Origin: Planosporangium mesophilum
GTDB lineage: Bacteria > Actinomycetota > Actinomycetes > Mycobacteriales > Micromonosporaceae
Assembly (NCBI RefSeq): GCF_016863255.1
Contig: NZ_BOON01000005.1
Span: forward strand, 186,001 to 250,000
Length of the DNA stretch: 64,000 bases
Reading direction: 5' to 3'
Shown here: positions 49,851 to 58,850 of the stretch, piece by piece
Position numbering within the stretch: the stretch's first letter is position 1
Layout of the letters: each line of letters opens with the position of its first letter
Translations under genes and position numbers: made by a program
The notes under the pieces: generated by a model
What the model saw: the letters and a program-made list of their open reading frames with translations, nothing else
What the model was told of the DNA's origin: nothing
Database searches by the model: none

Positions 49851-51002
49851 ATGACCGAGCCCAGCCAGGCTCTCGAGCAGATCACGCTCGAGGCGGAACT
49901 CGTCGACGAGGACGCCGAGCGGGAGATCGCGAAAGCGGTCAGCGGTCGCCAGGCGATCGCTCGGAAGTATGCCCGCTGGGTGCGCCGACGGAACCCGGAC
50001 GCCACGCCCGCCGAGATCATCAAGGCGCTCGAGCGGCACTACCTGACCGCGATCAGTGTTGCGGGCGGGATCGTGACGGCCGGCGGCATCGCAGTCAGCT
50101 TCATTCCGGGCGGCGGCGCCGCCAAAACCGGCGTCAAGGCCGGTGTCAAGGCCGCGGCGATCGGTCTGGCCAAGACCGCGGCGGCGACGAATCTTCTGCC
50201 CGCCGCGGACGAGCAACTGCACTTCGAGATCACCGCGATGTTCGGGCTCGCCCTCGCGGACATTCATGGCATCACCTACGACCAGGATCAGGCGAAGGCG
50301 CTCGTGTACGGCCTCTCGAACAGCCGGGTGAGCCAGGCCCAGATCACCTCCTTCGCCACCGACCTCGCCAAGGCTTCGCCATCGTCGGCGGTCGACATGG
50401 GGCAGCGTATTGCGGATGGACGTGGTGACTGGTCCCACTGGGCGAGCACGCTGGCCGGCTCACTGCCCGGCGACGGGGCGAAGTCACTGATACAGAGCAT
50501 CCAGGGCGGCAAGCTCGAAGACCTCCGCGAGCAGCTCGGCAAACGGGGGCAGACGGCCGTCGAGTTCAGCGTCGGGGCCGTCCTGAGCGGCGCGTCGCGG
50601 TTCGTCTTCGGACGTGAAGTCGTCGTCGCGGCTCAGGGCGCCTTCCCTCCGGCTCCCGAAGCATTCCCGGACCACCTGGCCGTTGAGGTGAAGGAGAAGC
50701 CGGACAAGGGCGACGAGCCGAACCGCGCGCTGCTCGCGCTCGAGAGCGCCGCGCAGGCGACCGGAGGCTGGGTCGGCGGCGCCGCGACCGCCGTGGGCAG
50801 CGGCGTCACCACGGCCGCCAGTACCGTCTCCCGGCCGTTCCGTAGCGTGGACCTCGACGGAGACGGGATCCCGGACGAGCCGCAGGCGCTGACCGCCGCA
50901 AAGGGCGTCCTCGACGGCGCCAAGAACCTCGGAGCGGGCCTTGCCGGGTTCATGCGGCCGAAGAAGCGGGGTCGTCACGACGCGGGTGACGAAGACGACT
51001 AG
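49851..51002 (+). CDS. Hypothetical protein with EcsC-like core and a calcium-type DxDGDG motif
   Basis: A 383-residue protein. Residues 55-130 are Gly/Ala rich with hydrophobic stretches (AISVAGGIVTAGGIAVSFIP). The segment LHFEITAMFGLALADIHGIT with a following helical region loosely resembles EcsC-family proteins (weak). Near residues 331-342 SVDLDGDGIPDEPQ is an EF-hand/thrombospondin-3-like calcium motif, and the C-terminus is basic then acidic (RPKKRGRHDAGDEDD). The ATG at 49851 has AAGGAG 5 nt upstream. It stands alone between accessory genes and ychF; function is unknown. Confidence 0.6.
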   Translation: MTEPSQALEQITLEAELVDEDAEREIAKAVSGRQAIARKYARWVRRRNPDATPAEIIKALERHYLTAISVAGGIVTAGGIAVSFIPGGGAAKTGVKAGVKAAAIGLAKTAAATNLLPAADEQLHFEITAMFGLALADIHGITYDQDQAKALVYGLSNSRVSQAQITSFATDLAKASPSSAVDMGQRIADGRGDWSHWASTLAGSLPGDGAKSLIQSIQGGKLEDLREQLGKRGQTAVEFSVGAVLSGASRFVFGREVVVAAQGAFPPAPEAFPDHLAVEVKEKPDKGDEPNRALLALESAAQATGGWVGGAATAVGSGVTTAASTVSRPFRSVDLDGDGIPDEPQALTAAKGVLDGAKNLGAGLAGFMRPKKRGRHDAGDEDD

Positions 51003-51054
51003 CGGGACCCCGGCGAGTCAAGCCGTCGCATCCCCGGCCGGTGAGTGCGTCGCG

Positions 51055-52140
51055 CTACACGTTGAAGCGGAACTCCACCACGTCGCCGTCCTGCATCACG
51101 TACTCCTTGCCCTCGATGCGGACCTTACCTGCGGCCTTCGCGGCGGCCATCGAACCGGTCGCGATCAGGTCGTCGTACGCGACGACCTCGGCCTTGATGA
51201 ACCCGCGCTGGAAGTCGGAGTGGATCACGCCGGCGGCCTCCGGGGCGGTCGCCCCGATCGGGATCGTCCAGGCCCTCGACTCCTTCGGACCGGCCGTCAG
51301 GTAGGTCTGCAGGCCGAGCGTACGGAAGCCGACCCGGATCAGCTGGTGCAGGCCGGGCTCGTGCTGGCCGATCGACTCGAGCAGCTCGCGCGCCTCGTCC
51401 TCGGGCAGGTCGATCAGCTCGGACTCGACCTGCGCGTCCATGAAGATCGCCTCGGCGGGCGCGACCAGGGCGCGCAGCTCGTCCAGGACGGCCTCGTTGG
51501 CCAGCTCCTCCTCGTCGACGTTGAAGACGTACAGGAAGGGCTTGGTCGTGAGCAGGTGCAGCTCGCGCAGCTCGGCGACGTCGATGCCGGCCTTCTCCGC
51601 GCCGGCGTACAGCGTGGTGCCGGTGTTGAGCAGTTCCGCCGCAGCCTTGGCGGCCGCCACGAGCGGCGCCCGGTCCTTGCGCAGCTTCGCTTCCTTCTCC
51701 AGCCGCGGGATCGCCTTCTCCAGCGTCTGCAGGTCGGCCAGGATCAACTCGGTGTTGATCGTCTCGATGTCGTCGGACGGCGAGACCTTGCCGTCGACGT
51801 GCACCACGTTCGGGTCGCTGAACGCGCGTACGACCTGGCAGATCGCGGACGCGTCGCGGATGTTGGCCAGGAACGCGTTGCCCCGGCCCTGGCCCTTCGA
51901 GGCGCCACGGACGAGACCGGCGATGTCGAGGAACGAGACGGGTGCGGGGATGATCTTCTCTGACCCGTGGATCTCCGCGAGCTTCTCCAGCCGGGGGTCG
52001 GGCAGGCCCACCACGCCGATGTTGGGCTCGATCGTGGCGAAGGGGTAGTTGGCCGCGAGCACGTTGTTCTTGGTCAACGCGTTGAACAAGGTGCTCTTGC
52101 CGACGTTGGGCAGGCCGACGATACCGATGCTGAGACTCAC
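51055..52140 (-). CDS. ychF: Obg-like ATPase YchF
   Basis: A 361-residue YchF. The G1 motif is GLPNVGKST (9-17), G3 is in FLDIAGLVRGASKGQG, and the specificity motif NVDEEE replaces NKxD, as in this ATP-preferring Obg-family branch. The C-terminal TGS domain (TYLTAGPKESRAWTI, IEGKEYVMQDGDVVEFRF) is complete. YchF binds ribosomes and is linked to oxidative-stress responses. A TAGACT lies 8 nt before the GTG. Confidence 0.95.
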   Translation of the reverse strand: MSLSIGIVGLPNVGKSTLFNALTKNNVLAANYPFATIEPNIGVVGLPDPRLEKLAEIHGSEKIIPAPVSFLDIAGLVRGASKGQGRGNAFLANIRDASAICQVVRAFSDPNVVHVDGKVSPSDDIETINTELILADLQTLEKAIPRLEKEAKLRKDRAPLVAAAKAAAELLNTGTTLYAGAEKAGIDVAELRELHLLTTKPFLYVFNVDEEELANEAVLDELRALVAPAEAIFMDAQVESELIDLPEDEARELLESIGQHEPGLHQLIRVGFRTLGLQTYLTAGPKESRAWTIPIGATAPEAAGVIHSDFQRGFIKAEVVAYDDLIATGSMAAAKAAGKVRIEGKEYVMQDGDVVEFRFNV

Positions 52141-52192
52141 GTGCGCCGAGTCTACGCGGTGTCAGCGCCAAGATCCGGGCGACTGCTGTGCG

Positions 52193-52933
52193 TCAGATCC
52201 TGGCCTGCTGGCGCCACAGGTCAAGGACGGCCCGGTCGCCGCGCACGTCGAGACCGTCGGCACCCCGCCTGTTCCACAGCATCAGGTACAGATCATTGGC
52301 ACGCCCCGTCAGGGTCAGGTCGGCGGCGTCGGCACCAGGGTCCACGCGGCGACTGTCGGGCCCGATCATGATCGTCCACGCCGCGTCGACGTCGGTCGCC
52401 GCCACCGCCATGCTCCGGGGCGGGTCGGCGACCAGACGGCCACGTGGCCTGCTCACGAAGCCGTTGAGCAGTTCGTCGACGCCGTCGGCCGCGAACTCCG
52501 GGTCCCAGTCGGGGACGCCGCCGGTCACCGACTCCGCGTCGGCGCGGTGGATCGCGGTCTCGTGCGCCTGCCGGCGGGCCCAGAACGCCAGCGGAGACGG
52601 GGCGGGCAGGAACGTCCAGCACGTTACCGACTCGTCGGCGGAAGCCAGCGTGTCGACCAGCGCCCGATGACCCTCCCGGAACCAGCCCACCAGCGCGTCG
52701 TCGGCATCGGGTGCGGCGAACTCCGCCAGCCCGTCCCGCCTGAACGGCTCGTTTCTTCCCGTGGTGACGTAGGAGGCCGCCCACCGGTGCACGCCGCCCA
52801 GGTGGCCGAGCAGGTCCCGGATCCGCCAGCCCGGGCAGGCCGGGATCTCGGTGTCCACACCGGCGCGCTCGGCGGCGTCCGCCATCCGTCGGCCATCGTG
52901 GTCCAGTACGGCGATGTGGTCAGCGATGCGCAT
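52193..52933 (-). CDS. Maleylpyruvate isomerase-family (MDMPI) mycothiol-dependent protein
   Basis: A 246-residue protein of the TIGR03083 family. The N-terminal MDMPI domain has VDTEIPACPGWRIRDLLGHL followed by GGVHRWA (near 26-52), a DinB-like four-helix bundle with metal-binding His; a C-terminal SCP2-like domain follows (ADLTLTGRANDLYLMLWNR). Family members use mycothiol as cofactor or act as detoxification enzymes. The ATG at 52933 is chosen from the family N-terminus; an ATG at 52945 is an alternative. It shares its strand with ychF, but a 52-nt gap with a ychF promoter separates them. Confidence 0.88.
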   Translation of the reverse strand: MRIADHIAVLDHDGRRMADAAERAGVDTEIPACPGWRIRDLLGHLGGVHRWAASYVTTGRNEPFRRDGLAEFAAPDADDALVGWFREGHRALVDTLASADESVTCWTFLPAPSPLAFWARRQAHETAIHRADAESVTGGVPDWDPEFAADGVDELLNGFVSRPRGRLVADPPRSMAVAATDVDAAWTIMIGPDSRRVDPGADAADLTLTGRANDLYLMLWNRRGADGLDVRGDRAVLDLWRQQARI

Positions 52934-53041
52934 GCCGGTCAGCATGCCATCGACCGGCGACAAAATCCGCCGACGGTGACGCGCACGGCCATGTCCGAAA
53001 ACCGCGAGCATCCGGTACCCGACAGGGGCAGGATCGAAGGC

Positions 53042-54466
53042 GTGGAGTTGGACTTCGAACGGTGCTACCGGGCGGTCGACAGCCGGGACCCGCGCTTCGA
53101 CGGCTGGTTCGTCACGGCCGTGACGTCGACGCGGATCTACTGCCGCCCGTCGTGCCCGGCCGTCACGCCGAAGCGGCACAACGTCCGGTTCCTGCCCTCC
53201 CCGGCCGCGGCGCAGCGCGAGGGTTTCCGCGCCTGCCTGCGGTGCCGCCCGGACGCGGCGCCCGGCTCGCCGGAGTGGGACAACCGGGCGGACGTGGTGG
53301 CCCGCGCGATGCGGTTGATCGGCGACGGGGTCGTCGACCGGGACGGCGTGCCCGGCCTGGCCGGCCGGCTCGGGTACACCGAGCGGCACCTGCACCGGAT
53401 GCTGCACGCCGAACTGGGCGCGGGGCCGCTGGCGCTGGCGCGGGCGCAGCGCGCCCAGACCGCGCGGGTGCTGGTCGAGACGACCGACCTGGGCCTGGCC
53501 GAGATCGCGTTCGCGGCCGGATTCCGCAGCGTACGGCAGTTCAACGAGACGATCCGGGACGTGTACGGGCGGCCGCCGTCGGCGCTGCGGGAAGCGTCGG
53601 CGGCGCACCGGACCGCGACACCCGGCACAATCACGCTGCGGCTGCCGTACCGGCGCCCGCTGCACGCCGAGGCACTGGTCGGCTACCTGGCCGCCCGCGC
53701 GATCCCCGGCGTGGAAACGGTCGACGGCGACGGGTACCACCGCACGCTGCGCCTGCCCCACGGGTCCGGCACCGCGTCGCTGGCGCCCCGCGACGGCTAC
53801 ATCCAGGCCACGCTCCGGCTGACCGACGTCCGTGATCTCGCCCCGGCGGTGGCGCGCTGCCGCCGCCTGCTCGACCTGGACGCCGACCCCGAGGCGGTGG
53901 ACGCCGCGCTCGCCATGGACCCCGCGTTCACCGAGACGATCGAGAAAGAACCGGGGGTACGCCTACCGCGTACCGTGGACGGCTTCGAACTCGCCGTCCG
54001 GGCGATCGTGGGCCAGCAGGTGTCGGTCGCCGCGGCCCGGACGGTGCTCGCGAAGCTGGTCCGGGCCTGCGCGGTCGACGGCGGCGAGGAGATGCTCTTC
54101 CCGGGCGCCGCCACCGTCGCCGCCGCACCGGACGAGGCATTTTCCATGCCGGCCGCCCGCCGCCGTACGATCCGGGCGCTCGCCACCGTGGTGGCCGACG
54201 GTGATCTGGTACTCGACGACGGCGCGGACCGCGCCGAGACCGAGCGGCGGCTCCTCGAACTTCCGGGGGTCGGCCCGTGGACCGCCGGCTACGTCGCGCT
54301 GCGCGCGCTCGGCGACCCTGACGTCTTTCTCCCGACCGACCTGGGCGTACGCCGGGGCGCAGCGGCGCTCGGCCTGCCCGATGATCCGACGGCGCTGGCC
54401 GCGTACGCCACGCGCTGGCGGCCCTGGCGCTCGTATGCGCTGATCAGACTCTGGAGGCACGCATGA
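53042..54466 (+). CDS. Ada N-terminal / AraC / AlkA fusion: DNA-3-methyladenine glycosylase with methyl-sensor
   Basis: A 474-residue fusion. The N-terminal Ada-type zinc domain has four cysteines (C34, C38, C65, C68; YCRPSCP and ACLRC) that accept methyl groups from phosphotriesters. An AraC helix-turn-helix follows (about 85-180, LAEIAFAAGFRSVRQFNETI). Then come an AlkA N-domain and a HhH-GPD glycosylase with ELPGVGPWTAGYVALRALG and the catalytic Asp in FLPTDLG. It both senses alkylation and excises 3-methyladenine. The GTG at 53042 matches homologues; an in-frame ATG at 52991 is possible. The stop overlaps ogt (ATGA). Confidence 0.92.
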   Translation: MELDFERCYRAVDSRDPRFDGWFVTAVTSTRIYCRPSCPAVTPKRHNVRFLPSPAAAQREGFRACLRCRPDAAPGSPEWDNRADVVARAMRLIGDGVVDRDGVPGLAGRLGYTERHLHRMLHAELGAGPLALARAQRAQTARVLVETTDLGLAEIAFAAGFRSVRQFNETIRDVYGRPPSALREASAAHRTATPGTITLRLPYRRPLHAEALVGYLAARAIPGVETVDGDGYHRTLRLPHGSGTASLAPRDGYIQATLRLTDVRDLAPAVARCRRLLDLDADPEAVDAALAMDPAFTETIEKEPGVRLPRTVDGFELAVRAIVGQQVSVAAARTVLAKLVRACAVDGGEEMLFPGAATVAAAPDEAFSMPAARRRTIRALATVVADGDLVLDDGADRAETERRLLELPGVGPWTAGYVALRALGDPDVFLPTDLGVRRGAAALGLPDDPTALAAYATRWRPWRSYALIRLWRHA

Positions 54467-54954
54467 ACTGGTATACGTCCACGATGGATACCCCGGCCGG
54501 CCCGTTCACGATCCTGCTGGCCGACGACGACACGGTGCTGGCGAGTGGCTGGACCACCGACCCGGCAGTGCTGGCTCCCCTCGTACACTCGACCCTGAAA
54601 CCGGCCACGGACCCGCAGCCGCGCGCGGACCTCGGCCCGGTCACCAAGGCCGTGCTGGCCTACCTGGACGGTGACCTCGCGGCGGTCGACGAGGTGCCGG
54701 TGCGCCAGCGGTCCGGGGTGTTCCTGGAGCAGGCGTGGCAGGTGCTTCGCGAGGTGCGCCACCCGGTCACGTACACCGGGTTCGCGGCGCTGGCCGGGCG
54801 GCCGGCGGCGGTGCGGGCGGCGGCGCAGGCGTGCGCCCGCAACGCGGCGGCGCTGTTCGTGCCGTGCCACCGGGTGCTGCGCACCGACGGGACGCTCGGC
54901 GGCTTCCGGTGGGGGCTGCCGGTCAAACGGTGGCTGCTCGACCACGAGGCCTGA
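54463..54954 (+). CDS. ogt: Methylated-DNA-[protein]-cysteine S-methyltransferase
   Basis: A 163-residue alkyltransferase with the acceptor-cysteine motif PCHRVLR (C near 134), preceded by the HTH with the Arg finger (GRPAAVRAAAQACARN) and the Asn hinge. It repairs O6-methylguanine by suicidal transfer. Its translation is coupled to the Ada-AlkA gene, giving a two-gene adaptive-response operon with sensor, glycosylase and transferase. Confidence 0.93.
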   Translation: MNWYTSTMDTPAGPFTILLADDDTVLASGWTTDPAVLAPLVHSTLKPATDPQPRADLGPVTKAVLAYLDGDLAAVDEVPVRQRSGVFLEQAWQVLREVRHPVTYTGFAALAGRPAAVRAAAQACARNAAALFVPCHRVLRTDGTLGGFRWGLPVKRWLLDHEA

Positions 54955-55054
54955 ATCCGCTCCCCATCCTATCTACGCTGATCACTCCCCTGGGGGCGAT
55001 TCAATCAAGATCATCATATGGCGAAAAGCGGTGGGGAACGTCAGACCATCCCGG

Positions 55055-55060
55055 TAGCTT
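55055..55060 (+). promoter_or_regulatory. -10 element of leaderless ABC exporter operon
   Basis: TAGCTT ends 6 nt before the GTG at 55067; no Shine-Dalgarno. The 112-bp gap after ogt is locally AT-rich (near 55000-55025) and holds nothing else I can support. Confidence 0.5.
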
Positions 55061-55066
55061 CGAGGC

Positions 55067-56869
55067 GTGCCGACCGCTGACAATCCTCTGACTGTCCCCC
55101 ATCGGCTACGCAACCTGTGGCGAGTCCGCCACTACGTGCGCCCCTACCTCAACCAGATGGTCTGGCTGCTGATCGCGGCCGGAGCGGCGACGGGCGCGGG
55201 CATCGTGGTGCCGCTGGTGGTGCGCCGGGTCGTCGACGGCCCGGTGCGCCACGGCGACGCGACCGGCCTGCTCACCCTGGGCGCACTCGCCCTCGCGCTC
55301 GGCGTGGTGGAAGCGCTGCTCATCTTCATCCGGCGCTGGACCCAGTCCGCCTCGGCGCTCGGCATGGAGGCCGAACTGCGCCGCGACCTGTACGCGCACC
55401 TCCAGCGGCTGCCGATCGCGTTCCACGACCGGTGGCAGTCCGGCCAGCTGCTGTCCCGCGCCACCAGCGACCTCTCGGTGATCCGGCGCTTCCTCTCCTT
55501 CGGCCTCATCTTCCTGGTGGTCAACACCGGGACCTACGTCACCGTCGTCGCGCTGCTGATCCATCTGTACTGGCCGCTCGGGCTGCTCGTCGCGGCGAGC
55601 GCCGTGCCGCTGTTCTCCGTGAGCAAGCGGTTCACCCAGCAGTACTTCAAGGCGTCCCGCACCATGCAGGACCAGTTGGGTGACCTGGCCACCCAGGTCG
55701 AGGAGTCCGCGCAGGGCATCCGGGTCATCAAGTCCTTCGGCCGGCGCCGCCACCAGGGCGCCCGGTTCGCCGACGGCGCGCGGCGGGTCCACGACACCGG
55801 GGTCAGCAAGGCGCGCATGCTGGCCAACACGTGGTCCCAGTTCGACCTGATCCCGAACGTGACGCTGGCGCTCGTACTGGTCGTCGGCGCTCTGGAGGTC
55901 TCCCGCGGCGCCCTGTCGCTCGGCGGCCTGGTGGCGTTCGTGTCGTTGCAGGTGATGCTCGTCTGGCCGATCGACGCGCTGGGCTGGATCATCGCCAACG
56001 GCCAGGAGGCGATGACCGCCGCCGACCGGGTCTACGAGGTGCTCGACACCGAGCCGTCCATCGTCGACCACCCGGCGGCGGCCGTCGTCACGCCCCGCGA
56101 CGTCGAGGGCCACGTCCGGTTCGAGGGCGTCCGGTTCGCGTACCCGGGTGCGCAGACCCCGGTGCTGCACCGCGTCGACCTCGACGTACGGCCCGGCGAG
56201 ACGCTCGCCGTCGTCGGCGCCACCGGCTCGGGCAAGACCTCACTGGTGTCGCTGGTGCCCCGGCTGTACGACGTGACCGGCGGCCGGATCACCATCGACG
56301 GGCGCGACGTCCGCGACTACCGGCTCAGCTCCCTGCGCCGGATCGTCGGCGTCGCGTTCGAGGAGCCCACCCTGTTCTCGATGAGCGTGCGCGAGAACCT
56401 CGCCCTCGGCCGCTCCGACGCGAGCGACGCCGAGATCACCGAGGCGCTGGCGGTGGCGCAGGCCGACTTCGTGTACGACCTGCCGTGGGGCCTGGACACC
56501 CGCGTCGGGGAGCAGGGGCTGTCGCTCTCCGGCGGCCAGCGGCAGCGCCTCGCGCTCGCCCGCGCGGTGCTGGGCAAGCCGCGGGTCCTGGTCCTGGACG
56601 ACCCGCTGTCCGCCCTCGACGTGCACACCGAGGCACTCGTCGAGGAGGCCCTGGCCCGGGTGCTGAAGGGGACGACCGCACTGCTCGTGGTGCACCGGCC
56701 GTCCACGGTCGCGCTCGCCGACCGGGTGGCGCTCCTGTACGACGGGGAGATCACGGCCGTCGGAACGCACTCCGAACTACTGGCGACCGTGCCCGAGTAC
56801 CGCGCCGTGCTGTCCGCCTCCACCGACGCCGTCTCGTCCGGCCACCTGCTCGAGGAGGGAGCGGCATGA
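55067..56869 (+). CDS. ABC exporter half-transporter, degenerate-site subunit
   Basis: A 600-residue type IV ABC exporter: six membrane helices (about 1-310) and one nucleotide-binding domain. Walker A is GATGSGKT; the signature LSLSGGQRQRL is canonical; Walker B ends in LVLDDPLSAL, with Asp where the catalytic Glu should be; the Q-loop region reads GVAFEEPTLFS, without the usual Gln. The H-loop His is kept (VVHRPST). An Asp for Glu in one partner is typical of heterodimeric exporters with one degenerate ATP site. The substrate is unknown. Confidence 0.92.
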   Translation: MPTADNPLTVPHRLRNLWRVRHYVRPYLNQMVWLLIAAGAATGAGIVVPLVVRRVVDGPVRHGDATGLLTLGALALALGVVEALLIFIRRWTQSASALGMEAELRRDLYAHLQRLPIAFHDRWQSGQLLSRATSDLSVIRRFLSFGLIFLVVNTGTYVTVVALLIHLYWPLGLLVAASAVPLFSVSKRFTQQYFKASRTMQDQLGDLATQVEESAQGIRVIKSFGRRRHQGARFADGARRVHDTGVSKARMLANTWSQFDLIPNVTLALVLVVGALEVSRGALSLGGLVAFVSLQVMLVWPIDALGWIIANGQEAMTAADRVYEVLDTEPSIVDHPAAAVVTPRDVEGHVRFEGVRFAYPGAQTPVLHRVDLDVRPGETLAVVGATGSGKTSLVSLVPRLYDVTGGRITIDGRDVRDYRLSSLRRIVGVAFEEPTLFSMSVRENLALGRSDASDAEITEALAVAQADFVYDLPWGLDTRVGEQGLSLSGGQRQRLALARAVLGKPRVLVLDDPLSALDVHTEALVEEALARVLKGTTALLVVHRPSTVALADRVALLYDGEITAVGTHSELLATVPEYRAVLSASTDAVSSGHLLEEGAA

Positions 56870-58710
56870 GCGTCGACCTCAAGGCCTGGCGAGGGGTCGC
56901 ACCGGACGACGACGCCGAGCGTACGGCGGCGGAGGCCGCCGACGAGGCGTCGGTGGTACGGCTGCGCGCCAGAACCCGGCGGCTGCTCGGCTCGCTGCTG
57001 CGCCCGCACCGCCGCGCGCTCCGGGTGGTCGTGGCCCTGTTGCTGGCCCAGAACGCCGCCGCGATGGCCGGCCCGTACCTCGTCAAGCTCGGCATCGACC
57101 GGGGCATCCCGCCGCTGTCCGGCGGGCGGGACGACCCGACCGTACTCGTCGCGGTGGCGGTCGCGTTCGCCGTCGCCATCGTGACCGAGTTCGCGACCAA
57201 GCGCGGCTTCCTGGCGCTGTCCGGCAGGGTGGGCCAGGCCATCCTGCTCGACCTGCGGCGCCGGGTGTACGACCACTTCCAGCGGTTGAGCGTCGCGTTC
57301 CACGAGCGGTACACCTCCGGCCGGGTGGTGGCCCGGCTGACCAGCGACATGGACTCGATCAGCGAACTGCTCGACGGCGGGATCGAGGACCTCGTCCTCG
57401 CCGGCCTGTCGGTGATCTCGGTGGCCGCCATCCTGCTCTGGCTCGACTGGCCGATGGCGCTGGTCACGATGGCGTCGTTCCCGTTCCTGCTGATCCTGTC
57501 CCGCTGGTTCCAGCGCGCCTCGGCGCGGGCCTACCGGCGTACCCGGGAGGCGGTCGCCCTGGTGATCGTCCACTTCGTCGAGTCGATGGGCGGCATGCGG
57601 GCCGTGCACGCGTTCCGGCGCGAGCCTCGCAACCAGGAGATCTTCGACGCGGTCAACGACGACTACCGGGCTGCCAACCTGACGGCGAACCGCCTGATCG
57701 CGACCTACTCCCCCAGCATCAAGCTGGTCGGCAACGTGACGATCGCCGTGGTGCTCACCTACGGCGGCTACCGGGCCCTGCACGGGCAGACCGAGGTCGG
57801 CGTACTCGCCGCGTTCCTGCTCTACCTGCGCCGGTTCTTCGAGCCGATGCAGGAGCTCAGCCAGTTCTACAACTCGTTGCAGTCGGCGACCGCCGCGCTG
57901 GAGAAGCTCGCCGGCGTCCTGGACGAACCCCCGTCCGTACCGGAGCCGGCCCGGCCCGAGCCGCTACCGGCGGCCCGCGGAGACCTGCGCCTGGACGGCG
58001 TACGGTTCGCCTACCGCGGTGAGCGGGTCGTACTCTCCCGGCTCGACCTGCACATCCCGTCCGGCCAGACGGTCGCGGTCGTCGGCGCGACGGGTGCCGG
58101 CAAGTCCACGATCGCCAAGCTGGTCGCCCGCTTCTACGACCCGAGCGAGGGTACGGTCACGCTCGACGGCGTCGACCTGCGCGACCTCACCGACGACGAC
58201 CTGCGCCGGGCCGTGGTCATGGTGACCCAGGAGAACTTCCTGTTCTCCGGCACCGTCGCCGACAACATCCGGTTCGGCCGCCCGGACGCCGGCCGCCAGG
58301 AGGTCGAGGACGCGGCCCGCGCGATCGGCGCGGACGCGTTCATCCGGGCGCTCCCCGAGGGGTACGACACCGACGTCCGCAAACGGGGTGGGCGGCTCTC
58401 CGCCGGCCAGCGCCAACTCGTCGCGTTCGCCCGGGCGTTCCTGGCCGACCCGGCCGTGCTGATCCTCGACGAGGCAACGTCCTCTCTGGACATCCCGTCG
58501 GAGCGGCTGGTGCAGCGGGCGCTGCGAACGATCCTCGCCGACCGTACCGCCATCGTCATCGCCCACCGGCTGTCCACGGTGGAGATCGCCGACCGGGTGC
58601 TCGTCCTCGACGCCGGTCGAGTGGTCGAGGACGGGCCGCCGGACGGGCTGGTGGCAGACGGCGGCCGGTACGCGACGCTCCACCAGGAATGGCGCGACAG
58701 CCTCGTCTAG
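56866..58710 (+). CDS. ABC exporter half-transporter, catalytic-site subunit
   Basis: A 614-residue partner of the upstream gene. An N-terminal extension of about 45 acidic/Ala-rich residues precedes six membrane helices. Walker A is GATGAGKST, the signature is LSAGQRQLV (LSGGQ changed to LSAGQ), Walker B is LILDEATSSLD with catalytic Glu, and the H-loop is VIAHRLSTV. It therefore supplies the Walker B Glu of the functional site, completed by the canonical signature of the partner. The start overlaps the upstream stop (ATGA). Confidence 0.93.
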   Translation: MSVDLKAWRGVAPDDDAERTAAEAADEASVVRLRARTRRLLGSLLRPHRRALRVVVALLLAQNAAAMAGPYLVKLGIDRGIPPLSGGRDDPTVLVAVAVAFAVAIVTEFATKRGFLALSGRVGQAILLDLRRRVYDHFQRLSVAFHERYTSGRVVARLTSDMDSISELLDGGIEDLVLAGLSVISVAAILLWLDWPMALVTMASFPFLLILSRWFQRASARAYRRTREAVALVIVHFVESMGGMRAVHAFRREPRNQEIFDAVNDDYRAANLTANRLIATYSPSIKLVGNVTIAVVLTYGGYRALHGQTEVGVLAAFLLYLRRFFEPMQELSQFYNSLQSATAALEKLAGVLDEPPSVPEPARPEPLPAARGDLRLDGVRFAYRGERVVLSRLDLHIPSGQTVAVVGATGAGKSTIAKLVARFYDPSEGTVTLDGVDLRDLTDDDLRRAVVMVTQENFLFSGTVADNIRFGRPDAGRQEVEDAARAIGADAFIRALPEGYDTDVRKRGGRLSAGQRQLVAFARAFLADPAVLILDEATSSLDIPSERLVQRALRTILADRTAIVIAHRLSTVEIADRVLVLDAGRVVEDGPPDGLVADGGRYATLHQEWRDSLV

Positions 58711-58727
58711 ACCGGCACAACCCGCCT

Positions 58728-58766
58728 GAAGTCGTGGTCTCCGGTGACGACCGGGGCCACGACTTC
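58728..58766. terminator. Two-level hairpin after the ABC operon
   Basis: GAAGTCGTGG (58728-58737) pairs with CCACGACTTC (58757-58766), and an inner CCGGT/ACCGG stem (58741-58745, 58750-58754) fills the loop. It lies 18 nt past the ABC stop. The outer arm resembles the arm of the 33167-33209 repeat (GTTGTGGTC versus GTCGTGGTC). Confidence 0.65.
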
Positions 58767-58838
58767 CCGGACGTTGTGATGACCTTGCCGATCTGCGCAG
58801 CCGCTCGTAATAGGGCGGCGCGGCGCGCCCGCCCTACT

Positions 58839-58844
58839 TAGCAT
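58839..58844 (+). promoter_or_regulatory. -10 element of leaderless valS
   Basis: TAGCAT ends 6 nt before the ATG at 58851; no Shine-Dalgarno. Confidence 0.55.
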
Positions 58845-58850
58845 CGGTCC

